Shown here: positions 1 through 8,420 of the stretch, piece after piece
Position numbering within the stretch: position 1 is the stretch's first letter
Layout of the letters: each line of letters starts with the position of its first letter
Assembly: GCF_015330165.1 (NCBI RefSeq)
Contig: NZ_JADDXT010000002.1
Location: forward strand, 2,817,646-2,881,645
Length of the DNA stretch: 64,000 nt
Source of the DNA: Zobellia roscoffensis
Lineage (GTDB): Bacteria; Bacteroidota; Bacteroidia; Flavobacteriales; Flavobacteriaceae
Direction: 5' to 3'
The notes under the pieces: model-generated
What the model saw: only the letters and a program-made list of their open reading frames with translations
Told to the model about the DNA's origin: nothing
Database searches by the model: none
Position numbers and translations under genes: made by a program

Positions 1-66
1 AGTAAAGGTTTAACAGGATGTTTTCTTTCAAATGACTTTTAGGTTTATAAGCTGAAATTTAAAAAC

Positions 67-591
67 TTAGGAGTTTGTTTTATTGATAGTATAGAGCATT
101 AATTCAATAGTGTCACCCGGTAAGGTGATCGTTTCTTTGGATTCAAGACCCAATTTGGATAGTAGTTTTTGGGAAGAAATGTTGTCCTTTGAGGTAATAG
201 CACATAATTTTTCTAGTTGAAATGTGGAGAATGCCATTTCTTTTAACTTGAGTGCAGCTTCAAACGCATACCCTTTTTTTGCATATTCCGGTAGCAGAGC
301 GTAACCTATATCAATGTTAGATAATCCTTCTCTATCATATAGGCCGCAAGAACCAATTTTAGCCCTATCTGATTTACGGATAATTGTATAGTTGCCAAAA
401 CCTAGTCTTTTGAATTGAGGTATTATTTTAGTGTTAATGTAGGCTTCAGCATGTGCCTTACTGTATATTTTTCTATCACCAATATAGTCAAGCCAATTAG
501 GTGAGTTTAGTAGTTGATATATAAAATCGGCATCGTCTTGTGATGTAGCTCTTAATTCTAATCTGTCAGTATAAAAAGTTTCCAAATACAT
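67..591 (-). CDS. GNAT family N-acetyltransferase (RimJ/RimL-like)
   Basis: This 174-residue protein looks like a cytosolic acetyl-CoA-dependent N-acetyltransferase of the Acetyltransf_3 type. It opens with the typical strand motif TDRLELRATSQDDAD (residues 8-22). The acetyl-CoA-binding stretch reads YALLPEYAKKGYAFEAA around residues 97-113, and a late SKDNISSQKLLSKLGL segment matches the family's neighbour-residue motif. Length is normal for the family. The ATG at 589-591 is the only sensible start. The substrate (protein, antibiotic or small amine) cannot be told from sequence. It stands alone, divergent from the gene at 796, with a long inverted repeat between them. Confidence 0.85.
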   Translation of the reverse strand: MYLETFYTDRLELRATSQDDADFIYQLLNSPNWLDYIGDRKIYSKAHAEAYINTKIIPQFKRLGFGNYTIIRKSDRAKIGSCGLYDREGLSNIDIGYALLPEYAKKGYAFEAALKLKEMAFSTFQLEKLCAITSKDNISSQKLLSKLGLESKETITLPGDTIELMLYTINKTNS

Positions 592-620
592 TGTCGTAGG
601 AATATATTTTTTTATTTGTG

Positions 621-643
621 GGCAATCAAATAATTTGATTGCC
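621..643. repeat. Perfect 23-bp inverted repeat in a divergent intergenic region
   Basis: The arms GGCAATCAAAT and ATTTGATTGCC are exact reverse complements around a single central A. It lies between the divergent GNAT gene (start 591) and the gene at 796. It could be an operator for a dimeric regulator, or a hairpin left over from a terminator, since a weak T-rich stretch (TATTTTC) follows on the + strand. No gene converges on it, which makes a simple terminator role less natural. Confidence 0.6.
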
Positions 644-795
644 TATTTTCTTATATACCAGACCGTTTATCGAAAAGAGCTTATGTTAGGGACTCCATGC
701 CAACTTTAATACGGTTTTTTACGTATAATGTATGAGGCTAATTTTTTTGAAAAATTAGTCTTGACCAAAACCAAGTAAGTCTTTAATACAAAGCA

Positions 796-1401
796 ATGTC
801 TAAAAATAGTAAAATAGAGAATAGAGGAGGGGTAATAATTATAATACTTGTGGCAATGTTGGCTGTAATGAAAGTGGTTAACAGCAACTTAGAAGAAAAG
901 ATAGCAAGAGCTAATTACAAGCATGTAAGTTATTCTAGTTGGTACAATGCAAAAAGTATTAAACAAATATTAAAAGAAAATCAGCGAGATTATTTAGAAT
1001 CGTTACGTGGTACAGGATTAGTGGCAGAAGATAAGCTAGAGCAGTTAGATTTTAGAATAGATGTGACCGATGACCTTATCCGCAAGTATGAGGAAGAAAA
1101 GACTGAAATTTTATTAGGATCCAATAATATAGCACGTTCCGCATGGTCTCAAGATTTAAATGGTGAAATGGGTAAAATAGTAGGTCTACGGGCTTGGGAG
1201 GATATTGGTCTTAAAACCAGAAGTTTGGTTACACAAATAGATATTGGTATCCTATTTCTTCAGATTAGTATTTTATTTGGTGTTTTGGGGCTTATTATTA
1301 ATGAAAATAGAAAACTACAACAGGTTTTTACCTTGTTTATGATAGGTGTTGGCTTTATAGGCCTGGCAGTTTGTTTTTATGGATACTACGCAATTCTATA
1401 G
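796..1401 (+). CDS. DUF4337-like membrane protein
   Basis: A 201-residue protein with one hydrophobic segment near the N terminus (about residues 14-28) and two at the C terminus (about 147-168 and 176-199), separated by a charged, probably helical region. The order of an N-terminal helix, a YNAKSIKQ-type motif (about 51-58) and a C-terminal helix pair resembles the DUF4337 family, whose function is unknown. The family call rests on memory of this pattern, not on a search. It is monocistronic and converges on the MBL-fold gene with a 13-bp gap. Confidence 0.6.
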   Translation: MSKNSKIENRGGVIIIILVAMLAVMKVVNSNLEEKIARANYKHVSYSSWYNAKSIKQILKENQRDYLESLRGTGLVAEDKLEQLDFRIDVTDDLIRKYEEEKTEILLGSNNIARSAWSQDLNGEMGKIVGLRAWEDIGLKTRSLVTQIDIGILFLQISILFGVLGLIINENRKLQQVFTLFMIGVGFIGLAVCFYGYYAIL

Positions 1402-1414
1402 GTTAAATTTTAAA

Positions 1415-2452
1415 TTACCACCAAGACGTATCATTATCATCCTTAAGCGAACATAATTCTCCCAATTTGGGAAAAGCAACGTCCAACCCTTTTTCTTGAG
1501 CGGCAATTTTGAAATTTTCCGCAGGTTCCCTCCAATCGTGTTGTGCCAATGCAAAACCGGCCCAATGTACCGGCATAGCTTTTTTAGCCTTGGCATCTAT
1601 TGCGGCTTGAACGCTTTCTTCAGGATACATATGTATTTGATGCCATTTCTCGTTATACTGGCCATCTTCCATAAAGCCAAAATCAAATGGCCCTAATTTC
1701 TCTCCAATTTCTTTGAAGTGTTTCCCATAACCACCATCTCCACTAAACCAGATATTATGGTTTTGTGTTTTGAAGGTCCACCCTCCCCAAAGTGATTTTG
1801 CCCTATCGGTTAGGCCACGACCAGAGAAATGCCTACTGGGGGTGAAGGTAATTTTTATGTCCGAATAGGTAGCATCATTCCACCAGTCAAATTCGGTAAT
1901 TAATTCAGGGTCTATTCCCCAACCGACCAAGTGGCGTTTTACTCCCAAAGCCACAAAGTATTCTTTTGTTTTGCTTTTTAATTTTTCGATGCTGTCATAA
2001 TCAAGATGGTCATAATGGTCATGGCTAATTAGCATAAGGTCTATCTCAGGAAAATCATCGATTAAATTTAATGTGTTCTCCGAAAAGCGTTTGGTTTTGA
2101 AAGGTGCTATTGGCGATGCATTGGGGCCTAGCATAGGGTCTATCAAAATGGTTCTACCGCCCATACGCATTAATACAACCGAGTGTCCGTACCAGATGTA
2201 TTTGAATTCAATATCATCTGATAAAAAAGCTGCCTTATCAAAAGGAACTACAGGTAAAGGCTTTGCAGGTTCTCTTTTTTCCTTATCTGTAAATTGCTTG
2301 TACAGGAGTTTAGGAATCTCCCAAAAGTTAATAGACATGGTAGTTTCTTCAAGATTAAGAAACTTGCCTTTTTTCCAATTGTTGGATTGGCTGTAAAGTG
2401 TAATGTCGGAATCCGTTAATTTTGCTCCGAACTGTTTTTTAAAGTTTTTCAT
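1415..2452 (-). CDS. MBL-fold metallo-hydrolase (UlaG / NAPE-PLD-like)
   Basis: A metallo-beta-lactamase-fold hydrolase of about 345 residues. The metal-binding signature HDHYDHLD lies near residue 150. A later GDGGYG and the MPVHWAGF stretch supply further metal ligands. The early strand YIWYGHSVVLMRMGG followed by TILIDPML is typical of the group that includes UlaG lactonases and NAPE-type phospholipase D. The start chosen is ATG 2450-2452 (MKNFKKQF); an in-frame ATG nine codons upstream exists but adds no conserved sequence. No signal peptide is seen, so it is probably cytosolic. The substrate is unknown. Confidence 0.85.
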   Translation of the reverse strand: MKNFKKQFGAKLTDSDITLYSQSNNWKKGKFLNLEETTMSINFWEIPKLLYKQFTDKEKREPAKPLPVVPFDKAAFLSDDIEFKYIWYGHSVVLMRMGGRTILIDPMLGPNASPIAPFKTKRFSENTLNLIDDFPEIDLMLISHDHYDHLDYDSIEKLKSKTKEYFVALGVKRHLVGWGIDPELITEFDWWNDATYSDIKITFTPSRHFSGRGLTDRAKSLWGGWTFKTQNHNIWFSGDGGYGKHFKEIGEKLGPFDFGFMEDGQYNEKWHQIHMYPEESVQAAIDAKAKKAMPVHWAGFALAQHDWREPAENFKIAAQEKGLDVAFPKLGELCSLKDDNDTSWW

Positions 2453-2566
2453 TTGAACGTTATGCCTTATGAAGTGCAAAGGTAAACCATTACCAGTGGG
2501 ACGAGGCTGACTTCATTCAAAAAAAACTGGGAAGCGGTTTTAGGTAAGGATACTATTTATGAGCTA

Positions 2567-5029
2567 TTAGTTGACCATAAAAAGGGCGTTGGCAAAGAAG
2601 AGTTTTCCATTTTCCCAGAAACCTCTGAACAAAGGGTTGTCAACAAAATAAACCAATTGACCTTTCCCATATTTTTCAACACCAAAAACCAAGGTTTCAC
2701 CAATCTTAGCTTGGGCGTCGCTACCTGCAAATCCTGATGCAGGAATAGTACTATCTATATCTAGATATGCCACAGTTCCTGTTTCAAGATAGTTGTAAGC
2801 GGTGCCACCTAATTTTAAACTAAAATACGAATCATCGTATCCATATGCCAATGGGTGTGTGCGGTCTACTTTGGTCTTGAAAATAGCACCCGTAATTTCA
2901 TTTCTAATTTGGTCACGTTGGTTGTGGTCGTAAATAGGAACAATAGCGGTACTATCCGTGTCGCTTTTTTTCGTTTTTAATTGAAACTTATCTTCTTTAG
3001 AAAGTGTTTTTAAGGCACCACCCAGAGATATTAATTTTCCTCCTTCATTAAGCCAATCTTTGAGTTCTCTCATTCTGCTCTCATTGAGAAATTTATTATA
3101 ATTACCATCTGGTAGAATAAGTATGTCATATTTAGAAAGGTCGATGTTTTTGAAATAATCGGAGTCCAATATAGTAAGAGGGTACTCTAATTGCTGTTCA
3201 AAGAAATGCCAGATTTCACCAAAATTTAAGGTAGAAGTGGGTTTGCCCGAGAGCAAAGCAATTTTTACCTGCTCTATTGGTTGCACGGAGTGAGAGCCAA
3301 AATCTTTTCCATCTTCAACAAAACCGGTGTTGGTAGAGTTTAAAACCTGTTTGTGTTTAGAAGCTATAGTGGAAAGGGTATTTAAGAAATCGGGTGTATT
3401 TTTATTATCTGCTTTTGTAATTATAAGTGTACCGTGATCATATGAAATTCCATCTAGGACAAATGGTTTCTTTGCATGCCTAGTTTTAATGTTCTTTTTA
3501 AGAAGGTCCGCCAAAAATTGGGCATCGCTAAAGCTTTTCCATTCAGTAATAAAGGCATAGGCATTTGTAGTATAATCACTAGGTTTAGAAGTAGCCTGAA
3601 TTATTTTTCCTGAATCTAAATTAGCATTAACTTTTGTTTCCGAAGCAATAGCATCAAGTCCGTATGCGTAGGGTAGGGACCAAGCGGTAATATCATAAGT
3701 TAAAGAATCTGTAAGTTTAGTACTGGGTTCAAATAGTACTTTTACCAGTGTTCCTTTTTTCTGGTCAGTATCTATGACTAAACTATGGTCAGTGGTTTTC
3801 ATCTGGCCATTTTTTCCAGTATTGTAATTAAAGCCCTTGGCAGTTTTGGCAGTTGCCCACCCATACTCAATTTCATGTGCTTTTAATAATTGGGTCAAAG
3901 CATTTAACTTATTGCTATTGCCGTTTAAGACATAGCTTTTGTATTTATAGTTTTTAGGACGATAGAATTTTTTGAACTCTTCGTTTAACTTTACTGCATT
4001 TTGTGACGAAACCTCAAGGGTAGAGAGCCCTGTGGTGTGGTGGTGTAGAATTCTGTCCTGTAAAGTAAGGGTATCGCCAATACTGGTAATAACGCCTAAA
4101 CCGGCATTACCACTACCGCCTTGTTCGTAGGTCATGCCAATACTACCATTATAGGTAGGGTAGGTGTCGCCATAGCTGGGATAGAGTAAATCAAAAACTT
4201 CTTTTGTAAAATAGAACCAACCGTTGGCATCAAAATACTTTGCATGGTTTTTACCAACCGTGGTTTGAAAGTCTCTTTGAAAATCTGTGATAACTTCGTG
4301 AAAAGGTTCTGCTGCAGGTGCAAAATAATATGGGTTATCTACACCTTGCTCATGAAAATCTACATGTACGTGCGGCAACCATTTGTTATATTTTTTAATT
4401 CGTTGTTGACTTTCAACTTGTGTTAGCCATGCCCAATCTCTGTTTAAATCGAACATATAATGGTTAGGTCTTCCGTTTAACCATGGTTCATGGTGTTCTT
4501 TACTGTTCGGGTCTACTGTATTTGGTGCGTTTTTATATTGATAGTACCAGTTTACGTAGCGCTCACGTCCATCAGGATTTACGCAAGGGTCTATAATTAC
4601 AACCGTATTTTTAAGATAATCGGTTTGTTCGGTTAGAAGTTCATAAACTGTCTTCATAGAGGCTTCGGTACTCACACTTTCATTACCATGTACATTATAG
4701 CTCATCCAAACAATTGCAATGGTAGGGCTGCCTTCACCATCTGTATTTTTTAGATGTTCTAAGCGAATCTTTTCAAGTTTTTTTATGTTTTCAGCCGAAG
4801 AAATATACGCTAGGGCCAATGGTCTACCTTCGTTAGTTTGCCCGTAATATTCTAGTTGAACGTTTTCTGATGCCGATTCTGAAAGATGTGTATAATAATC
4901 TATTACGCGGTGGTGACGGGTAAATTGAGTGCCAAGGTCGTAACCAAGAAATTCAGAAGGCGATTTTAATTCTTGTGCTGAAATGGATAGGCAAATGCAA
5001 AGAGCAAAAAAAGATGCTAATAACTTCAT
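2567..5029 (-). CDS. Secreted M14 family zinc carboxypeptidase
   Basis: An 820-residue exported peptidase. A signal peptide (MKLLASFFALCICLSISAQ) supports the ATG at 5027-5029 over the track start ten codons upstream. The M14 catalytic domain fills the N-terminal half: the zinc HxxE motif is in NVHGNESVSTEAS, the third zinc-ligand region in HVDFHEQG, and the catalytic Glu probably in MTYEQGG. The C-terminal half resembles a class I glutamine-amidotransferase-like fold, an arrangement known for large Bacteroidota M14 proteins; that part is inferred. It probably acts in the periplasm or outside the cell on peptides. A TAGCTTTG element reads toward it at 5057-5064. Confidence 0.88.
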   Translation of the reverse strand: MKLLASFFALCICLSISAQELKSPSEFLGYDLGTQFTRHHRVIDYYTHLSESASENVQLEYYGQTNEGRPLALAYISSAENIKKLEKIRLEHLKNTDGEGSPTIAIVWMSYNVHGNESVSTEASMKTVYELLTEQTDYLKNTVVIIDPCVNPDGRERYVNWYYQYKNAPNTVDPNSKEHHEPWLNGRPNHYMFDLNRDWAWLTQVESQQRIKKYNKWLPHVHVDFHEQGVDNPYYFAPAAEPFHEVITDFQRDFQTTVGKNHAKYFDANGWFYFTKEVFDLLYPSYGDTYPTYNGSIGMTYEQGGSGNAGLGVITSIGDTLTLQDRILHHHTTGLSTLEVSSQNAVKLNEEFKKFYRPKNYKYKSYVLNGNSNKLNALTQLLKAHEIEYGWATAKTAKGFNYNTGKNGQMKTTDHSLVIDTDQKKGTLVKVLFEPSTKLTDSLTYDITAWSLPYAYGLDAIASETKVNANLDSGKIIQATSKPSDYTTNAYAFITEWKSFSDAQFLADLLKKNIKTRHAKKPFVLDGISYDHGTLIITKADNKNTPDFLNTLSTIASKHKQVLNSTNTGFVEDGKDFGSHSVQPIEQVKIALLSGKPTSTLNFGEIWHFFEQQLEYPLTILDSDYFKNIDLSKYDILILPDGNYNKFLNESRMRELKDWLNEGGKLISLGGALKTLSKEDKFQLKTKKSDTDSTAIVPIYDHNQRDQIRNEITGAIFKTKVDRTHPLAYGYDDSYFSLKLGGTAYNYLETGTVAYLDIDSTIPASGFAGSDAQAKIGETLVFGVEKYGKGQLVYFVDNPLFRGFWENGKLFFANALFMVN

Positions 5030-5056
5030 ATGTAAGGTATTTCCTTGGGCTACTTC

Positions 5057-5064
5057 CAAAGCTA
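5057..5064 (-). promoter_or_regulatory. Putative -7 promoter element of the M14 peptidase gene
   Basis: On the minus strand this reads TAGCTTTG, an exact TAnnTTTG match, about 27 bases before the chosen ATG. No clear TTG lies at the expected upstream spacing, so only the -7 half is supported. Confidence 0.45.
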
Positions 5065-5165
5065 CTGATTATTACTTAATAAAGGATTGGATTTTCCTTT
5101 ACCGGTACGAAAATTAGGTTGAAGTAATTAACGTATTTTTAGGAAGTCGCATAGACGAAGAGTTT

Positions 5166-5173
5166 TATATTTA
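5166..5173 (+). promoter_or_regulatory. TATATTTA promoter-like element before bshC
   Basis: TATATTTA differs from the TAnnTTTG consensus only in the last base and ends seven bases before the bshC ATG. The same TAnnTTTA variant occurs before several other genes in this window. Confidence 0.35.
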
Positions 5174-5180
5174 CACCCTT

Positions 5181-6782
5181 ATGGAAATTGATTGTTTACC
5201 CTTTTACAAAACCGGCTATTTTTCAGAATTTATTTGCGATTATCTTGCCGAAGAACCGCAAGTGCAGAACTTTTATAATAGGTTTCCGGACCTTAAGAAT
5301 TTTGAAGCGCAAATAGCTGAAAAGGCTACCAGTTTTCCTGATGAAAATAGAGAAATTCTTTATGATGCATTGCAATTGCAATACAAGGGGTTTGAGGTTA
5401 GTAATGAAACCCAAACACACCTTAAGAAACTTAAAGAACCTATCACTTTTACTATTGTTACAGGGCATCAACTGAATCTATTTACTGGGCCATTATATTT
5501 TTTATATAAAATAGTTTCTACTATAAACCTGACCAAAGAACTCAAAAAAGCGTATCCAAAATATAATTTTGTACCGGTATATTGGATGGCCACGGAAGAC
5601 CATGATTTTGAGGAGATCAACTATTTTAATTTCCGTGGAAAAAAGTTAAAATGGAACAAAGTTGCATCTGGTGCGGTGGGGCATATAGATACGAAAGGAC
5701 TTGATGAAATTTTTGAAGCTTTTTCAAATCAAATAGGAAATAGTACAAATGCCATTGCGTTAAAGCAACTGTTTGAAAAATCATATTTAGAGCATGATAA
5801 TTTAGCCGATGCTACCCGATATTTGGCAAATGAGCTTTTTGGTTCAGAAGGCTTGGTGATTGTAGATGGTGATGATAAGAGTTTAAAAAGTCTTTTAGTC
5901 CCTTATGCCGAGAAAGATATTTTTGACCAACTAGCATACAAAAAGGTTTCTGAGACAGTAACGAAGTTTGACGAACTTGAGCAAAAGTATAATGTGCAGG
6001 TCAATCCGCGTGAAATCAACTATTTTTATTTAAAAGATGGTCTTCGAGAGCGAATCGTAGGGCAGGACGACACCTATTTTATAAACGATACCGAAATTCA
6101 TTTTACCAAAGAAGAACTTCAGAAGGAATTGAAGGAATATCCCGAACGATTTTCCCCCAACGTAATTGCAAGACCGTTGTATCAAGAAGTTATCTTACCT
6201 AATCTATGTTATATAGGTGGAGGTGGCGAAATAGCTTATTGGTTGGAGTTGAAAGCCATGTTCGAGGCTATGCAAGTACCTTTTCCTGTTTTATTACTTA
6301 GAAATTCGGCTTTGGTCATCACCGAAAAACAAACGGAAAAGTTAGCTAAAATGAATCTTTCTGTTGATGACCTCTTTTTAAAACAAAGTAGTTTTATCAA
6401 TAAAAAGATTAGAGAAATATCTAATATAGATGTCAATTTTTCTGCTCAAAAGCAAGTTCTTGAAGAGCAGTTTAAAAGCATGTATGAGTTGGCAGAACAA
6501 ACAGATGCTTCCTTTTTAGGCGCAGTGAAGGCACAAGAAGTAAAACAAAAAAAAGGTCTTGACCATCTAGAAAAAAGATTATTGCAAGCTCAAAAACGTA
6601 AGCTGAAAGATCATGTACTGCGCATGACGGAAATTCAGAACCAACTTTTTCCTAATAAATCATTGCAAGAGCGCAATGTAAATTTCTCTGAACTTTATTT
6701 GGAGTTAGGGGAGAACTTGGTTCCAATGCTTCTTGATACGTTACAACCCTTACAGCAAGAGTTTACGATTGTAAAAATGTAA
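5181..6782 (+). CDS. bshC: Bacillithiol biosynthesis cysteine-adding enzyme BshC
   Basis: A 533-residue cytosolic protein of the length and character of BshC, which is assigned to the last step of bacillithiol synthesis, adding cysteine to glucosaminyl-malate. Recognisable stretches are VTGHQLNLFTGPLYFLYK (about 94-111), VYWMATEDHDFEEI (about 134-147), the Rossmann-like core with LVIVDGDD, and IARPLYQEVILPNLCYIGGGGE-type sequence near residues 330-350. A C-terminal coiled coil runs from about residue 420 to 500, as in the family. The ATG at 5181 is the first possible start. The partner genes bshA and bshB are not in this window. Two DinB-fold proteins elsewhere (34056, 57044) belong to the fold that includes bacillithiol transferases. 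Confidence 0.93.
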   Translation: MEIDCLPFYKTGYFSEFICDYLAEEPQVQNFYNRFPDLKNFEAQIAEKATSFPDENREILYDALQLQYKGFEVSNETQTHLKKLKEPITFTIVTGHQLNLFTGPLYFLYKIVSTINLTKELKKAYPKYNFVPVYWMATEDHDFEEINYFNFRGKKLKWNKVASGAVGHIDTKGLDEIFEAFSNQIGNSTNAIALKQLFEKSYLEHDNLADATRYLANELFGSEGLVIVDGDDKSLKSLLVPYAEKDIFDQLAYKKVSETVTKFDELEQKYNVQVNPREINYFYLKDGLRERIVGQDDTYFINDTEIHFTKEELQKELKEYPERFSPNVIARPLYQEVILPNLCYIGGGGEIAYWLELKAMFEAMQVPFPVLLLRNSALVITEKQTEKLAKMNLSVDDLFLKQSSFINKKIREISNIDVNFSAQKQVLEEQFKSMYELAEQTDASFLGAVKAQEVKQKKGLDHLEKRLLQAQKRKLKDHVLRMTEIQNQLFPNKSLQERNVNFSELYLELGENLVPMLLDTLQPLQQEFTIVKM

Positions 6783-6797
6783 AGCCGCATACCTTAA

Positions 6798-7343
6798 TTA
6801 AGGTGTTAAAAATTCTCCTTGCCAAGATTTATTGGTTTTAGAAAAAAGCACCCTAACGTGGTTGGGCTGTTTTATTTTAAGGTATTCAATACGAGTAGGC
6901 TCAATTTGTATGGCACAGAAGTGGTTCCTGTCATTAAGGTATTCAATTTCATCTGGGGCGTTCATAGTTGTTCCTGGAGCAATATGAGTGGTGTAGTCTT
7001 TCTTATTGCCATCAGGTACATGGCTCCAATACTCTTTTAATACCTGTGGGTCCGTAATTTCTGAGGCTTTTCCTTCAATGGTAATCTGCAAAAGCTTTTC
7101 TGGGTGATAGAATAATAGACTAACCTTGTTATTTTTCTGAATTTGAGAAACTTTTGGTGAGCGTTCATCCGTATAAAACACTAAGTTTAAATTATCATTA
7201 AAGTGTCTAAAGACCACAGTACGTTGGCTTGGTACTCCTGACTGCCCTGTAGAAGCTAGGGTGAAAAACCTAAATGGGTGGCCTCTCTCGGTAATTCCTT
7301 TTCTTATTTCGGCTAGTGTTTCATCCCAAAAAATAGAAGTCAT
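6798..7343 (-). CDS. Pyridoxamine 5'-phosphate oxidase-like FMN-binding protein
   Basis: A 181-residue split-barrel flavoprotein. GVPSQRTVVFRHF (about 35-47) and the NLVFYTDERSPKVSQI stretch (about 52-67) match the FMN-binding half of the PdxH/Alr4036-like family, and IEYLNDRNHFCAIQIEPTRIEYLKI near the C terminus matches its dimer region. It is shorter than true PdxH (about 210-220), so I call it pdxH-like and not pdxH. It converges on bshC with a 15-bp gap. The reaction is unknown. Confidence 0.8.
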   Translation of the reverse strand: MTSIFWDETLAEIRKGITERGHPFRFFTLASTGQSGVPSQRTVVFRHFNDNLNLVFYTDERSPKVSQIQKNNKVSLLFYHPEKLLQITIEGKASEITDPQVLKEYWSHVPDGNKKDYTTHIAPGTTMNAPDEIEYLNDRNHFCAIQIEPTRIEYLKIKQPNHVRVLFSKTNKSWQGEFLTP

Positions 7344-7488
7344 GTAAATGCTTTTGAATAAAAGTAGAAAAAACTTTTAAAAGCGGGTAGGGTATTTGGC
7401 AAGTAGAGTGTTATTAGTAAAAATGCTATGAAAACGATTTTTAATTAAACCGTTTCATGTGTTTAGGTTGGTTTTTTTGATTTTGATG

Positions 7489-7518
7489 AAAAGTCCGGGT
7501 TTGGTATCCCGGACTTTT
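7489..7518 (-). terminator. Hairpin terminator of the TonB receptor operon
   Basis: The arms AAAAGTCCGGG (7489-7499) and CCCGGACTTTT (7508-7518) pair perfectly over 11 bp with an 8-base loop. The hairpin lies six bases beyond the stop of the DUF4249 gene, and the stem ends in Ts on the minus strand. Confidence 0.75.
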
Positions 7519-7523
7519 ACTTT

Positions 7524-8417
7524 TTAATAGGGTGCCTCTTGTTTCAACTCATATTCAATTACCTTTTCAGTAAGCTGATAACCAGCAAAAACACCCACAA
7601 CATTTTCGCCTTCAATGTTGTTAGATGCAATACTGTACTCAACAAACGGGTTTCCGTCATTATAATCATTTAAAAAAGTAGCACGACGGTTTAAATAAAG
7701 AATTTCTTCAACATTTGTTACTTGTAGTGTTACTCTAGCAGTAACGACTTCTTCTGTATAACCAAATCCAAAAGATGAATTTTGCCTCAAAGTTTCTCCA
7801 TCTCCAATAGCATCGGTCAAAAAGCTATTCAGTTCAAAATCCAATGGCCATTCATATAATTGTCCTTGCTCTTCTGTTTCTATCTTGCCACCAATTAGGT
7901 AGAAATTGTTTTTACCAATAATATCTTGAAAAGCAATGTCTAATATGTATTGTCTTGAGTACTCATTTTCAAATTCTAGAGTTATTTTCTCGGTAATCGA
8001 GTTTATTTTTTTCGGGATGGTACAACTTGAGGTAAAGTTGCTATTATTGGCAGAAACCCTCAGAAAATAAGTGCTGCCTTCAACAATATCAAACTCTGAT
8101 GCATTGGCTTGATAGTTTCTTTTTTCCGAGTTATATATGAGGTTAATTTCATTATTTTGCTCATCACTTATAATGACTTCTGCATCTTTTATTGTTAATC
8201 TCTCTTTATTTGTTTCATTACTGTAATTGTCCAGTGGAGAGCCTACAGCTGGTATGGTATTGGATACGTGTATACTGAGCAAAGTGTCCGATGGTGATAG
8301 ATAACCAAGTATATAGGTACTACCTTCTACATTAAGTAACTCATCGGCATCTACGGGGTCTTGACAGGCACTACACAGTAAAACGAACAATAAACTTATC
8401 TGAATATATTTATACAT
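7524..8417 (-). CDS. DUF4249 domain lipoprotein
   Basis: A 297-residue lipoprotein: the signal peptide ends in a lipobox with Cys18 (LLCSAC), followed by acidic QDPVDADE, which fits the acidic export signal of surface lipoproteins in this phylum. The mature part is beta-rich, with VEGSTYILGYLSPSDTLLSIHVS at the start, as in DUF4249 proteins. It begins three bases after the TonB receptor gene, so the two are co-transcribed. In Bacteroidota DUF4249 proteins commonly accompany TonB receptors; a role as surface accessory protein is inferred by analogy with SusD. The ligand is unknown. Confidence 0.85.
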   Translation of the reverse strand: MYKYIQISLLFVLLCSACQDPVDADELLNVEGSTYILGYLSPSDTLLSIHVSNTIPAVGSPLDNYSNETNKERLTIKDAEVIISDEQNNEINLIYNSEKRNYQANASEFDIVEGSTYFLRVSANNSNFTSSCTIPKKINSITEKITLEFENEYSRQYILDIAFQDIIGKNNFYLIGGKIETEEQGQLYEWPLDFELNSFLTDAIGDGETLRQNSSFGFGYTEEVVTARVTLQVTNVEEILYLNRRATFLNDYNDGNPFVEYSIASNNIEGENVVGVFAGYQLTEKVIEYELKQEAPY

Positions 8418-8420
8418 GGT

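Noticed and set aside
1..66. Sequence at the left edge
   Set aside because: Too short to assign; no reading frame or hairpin can be supported.
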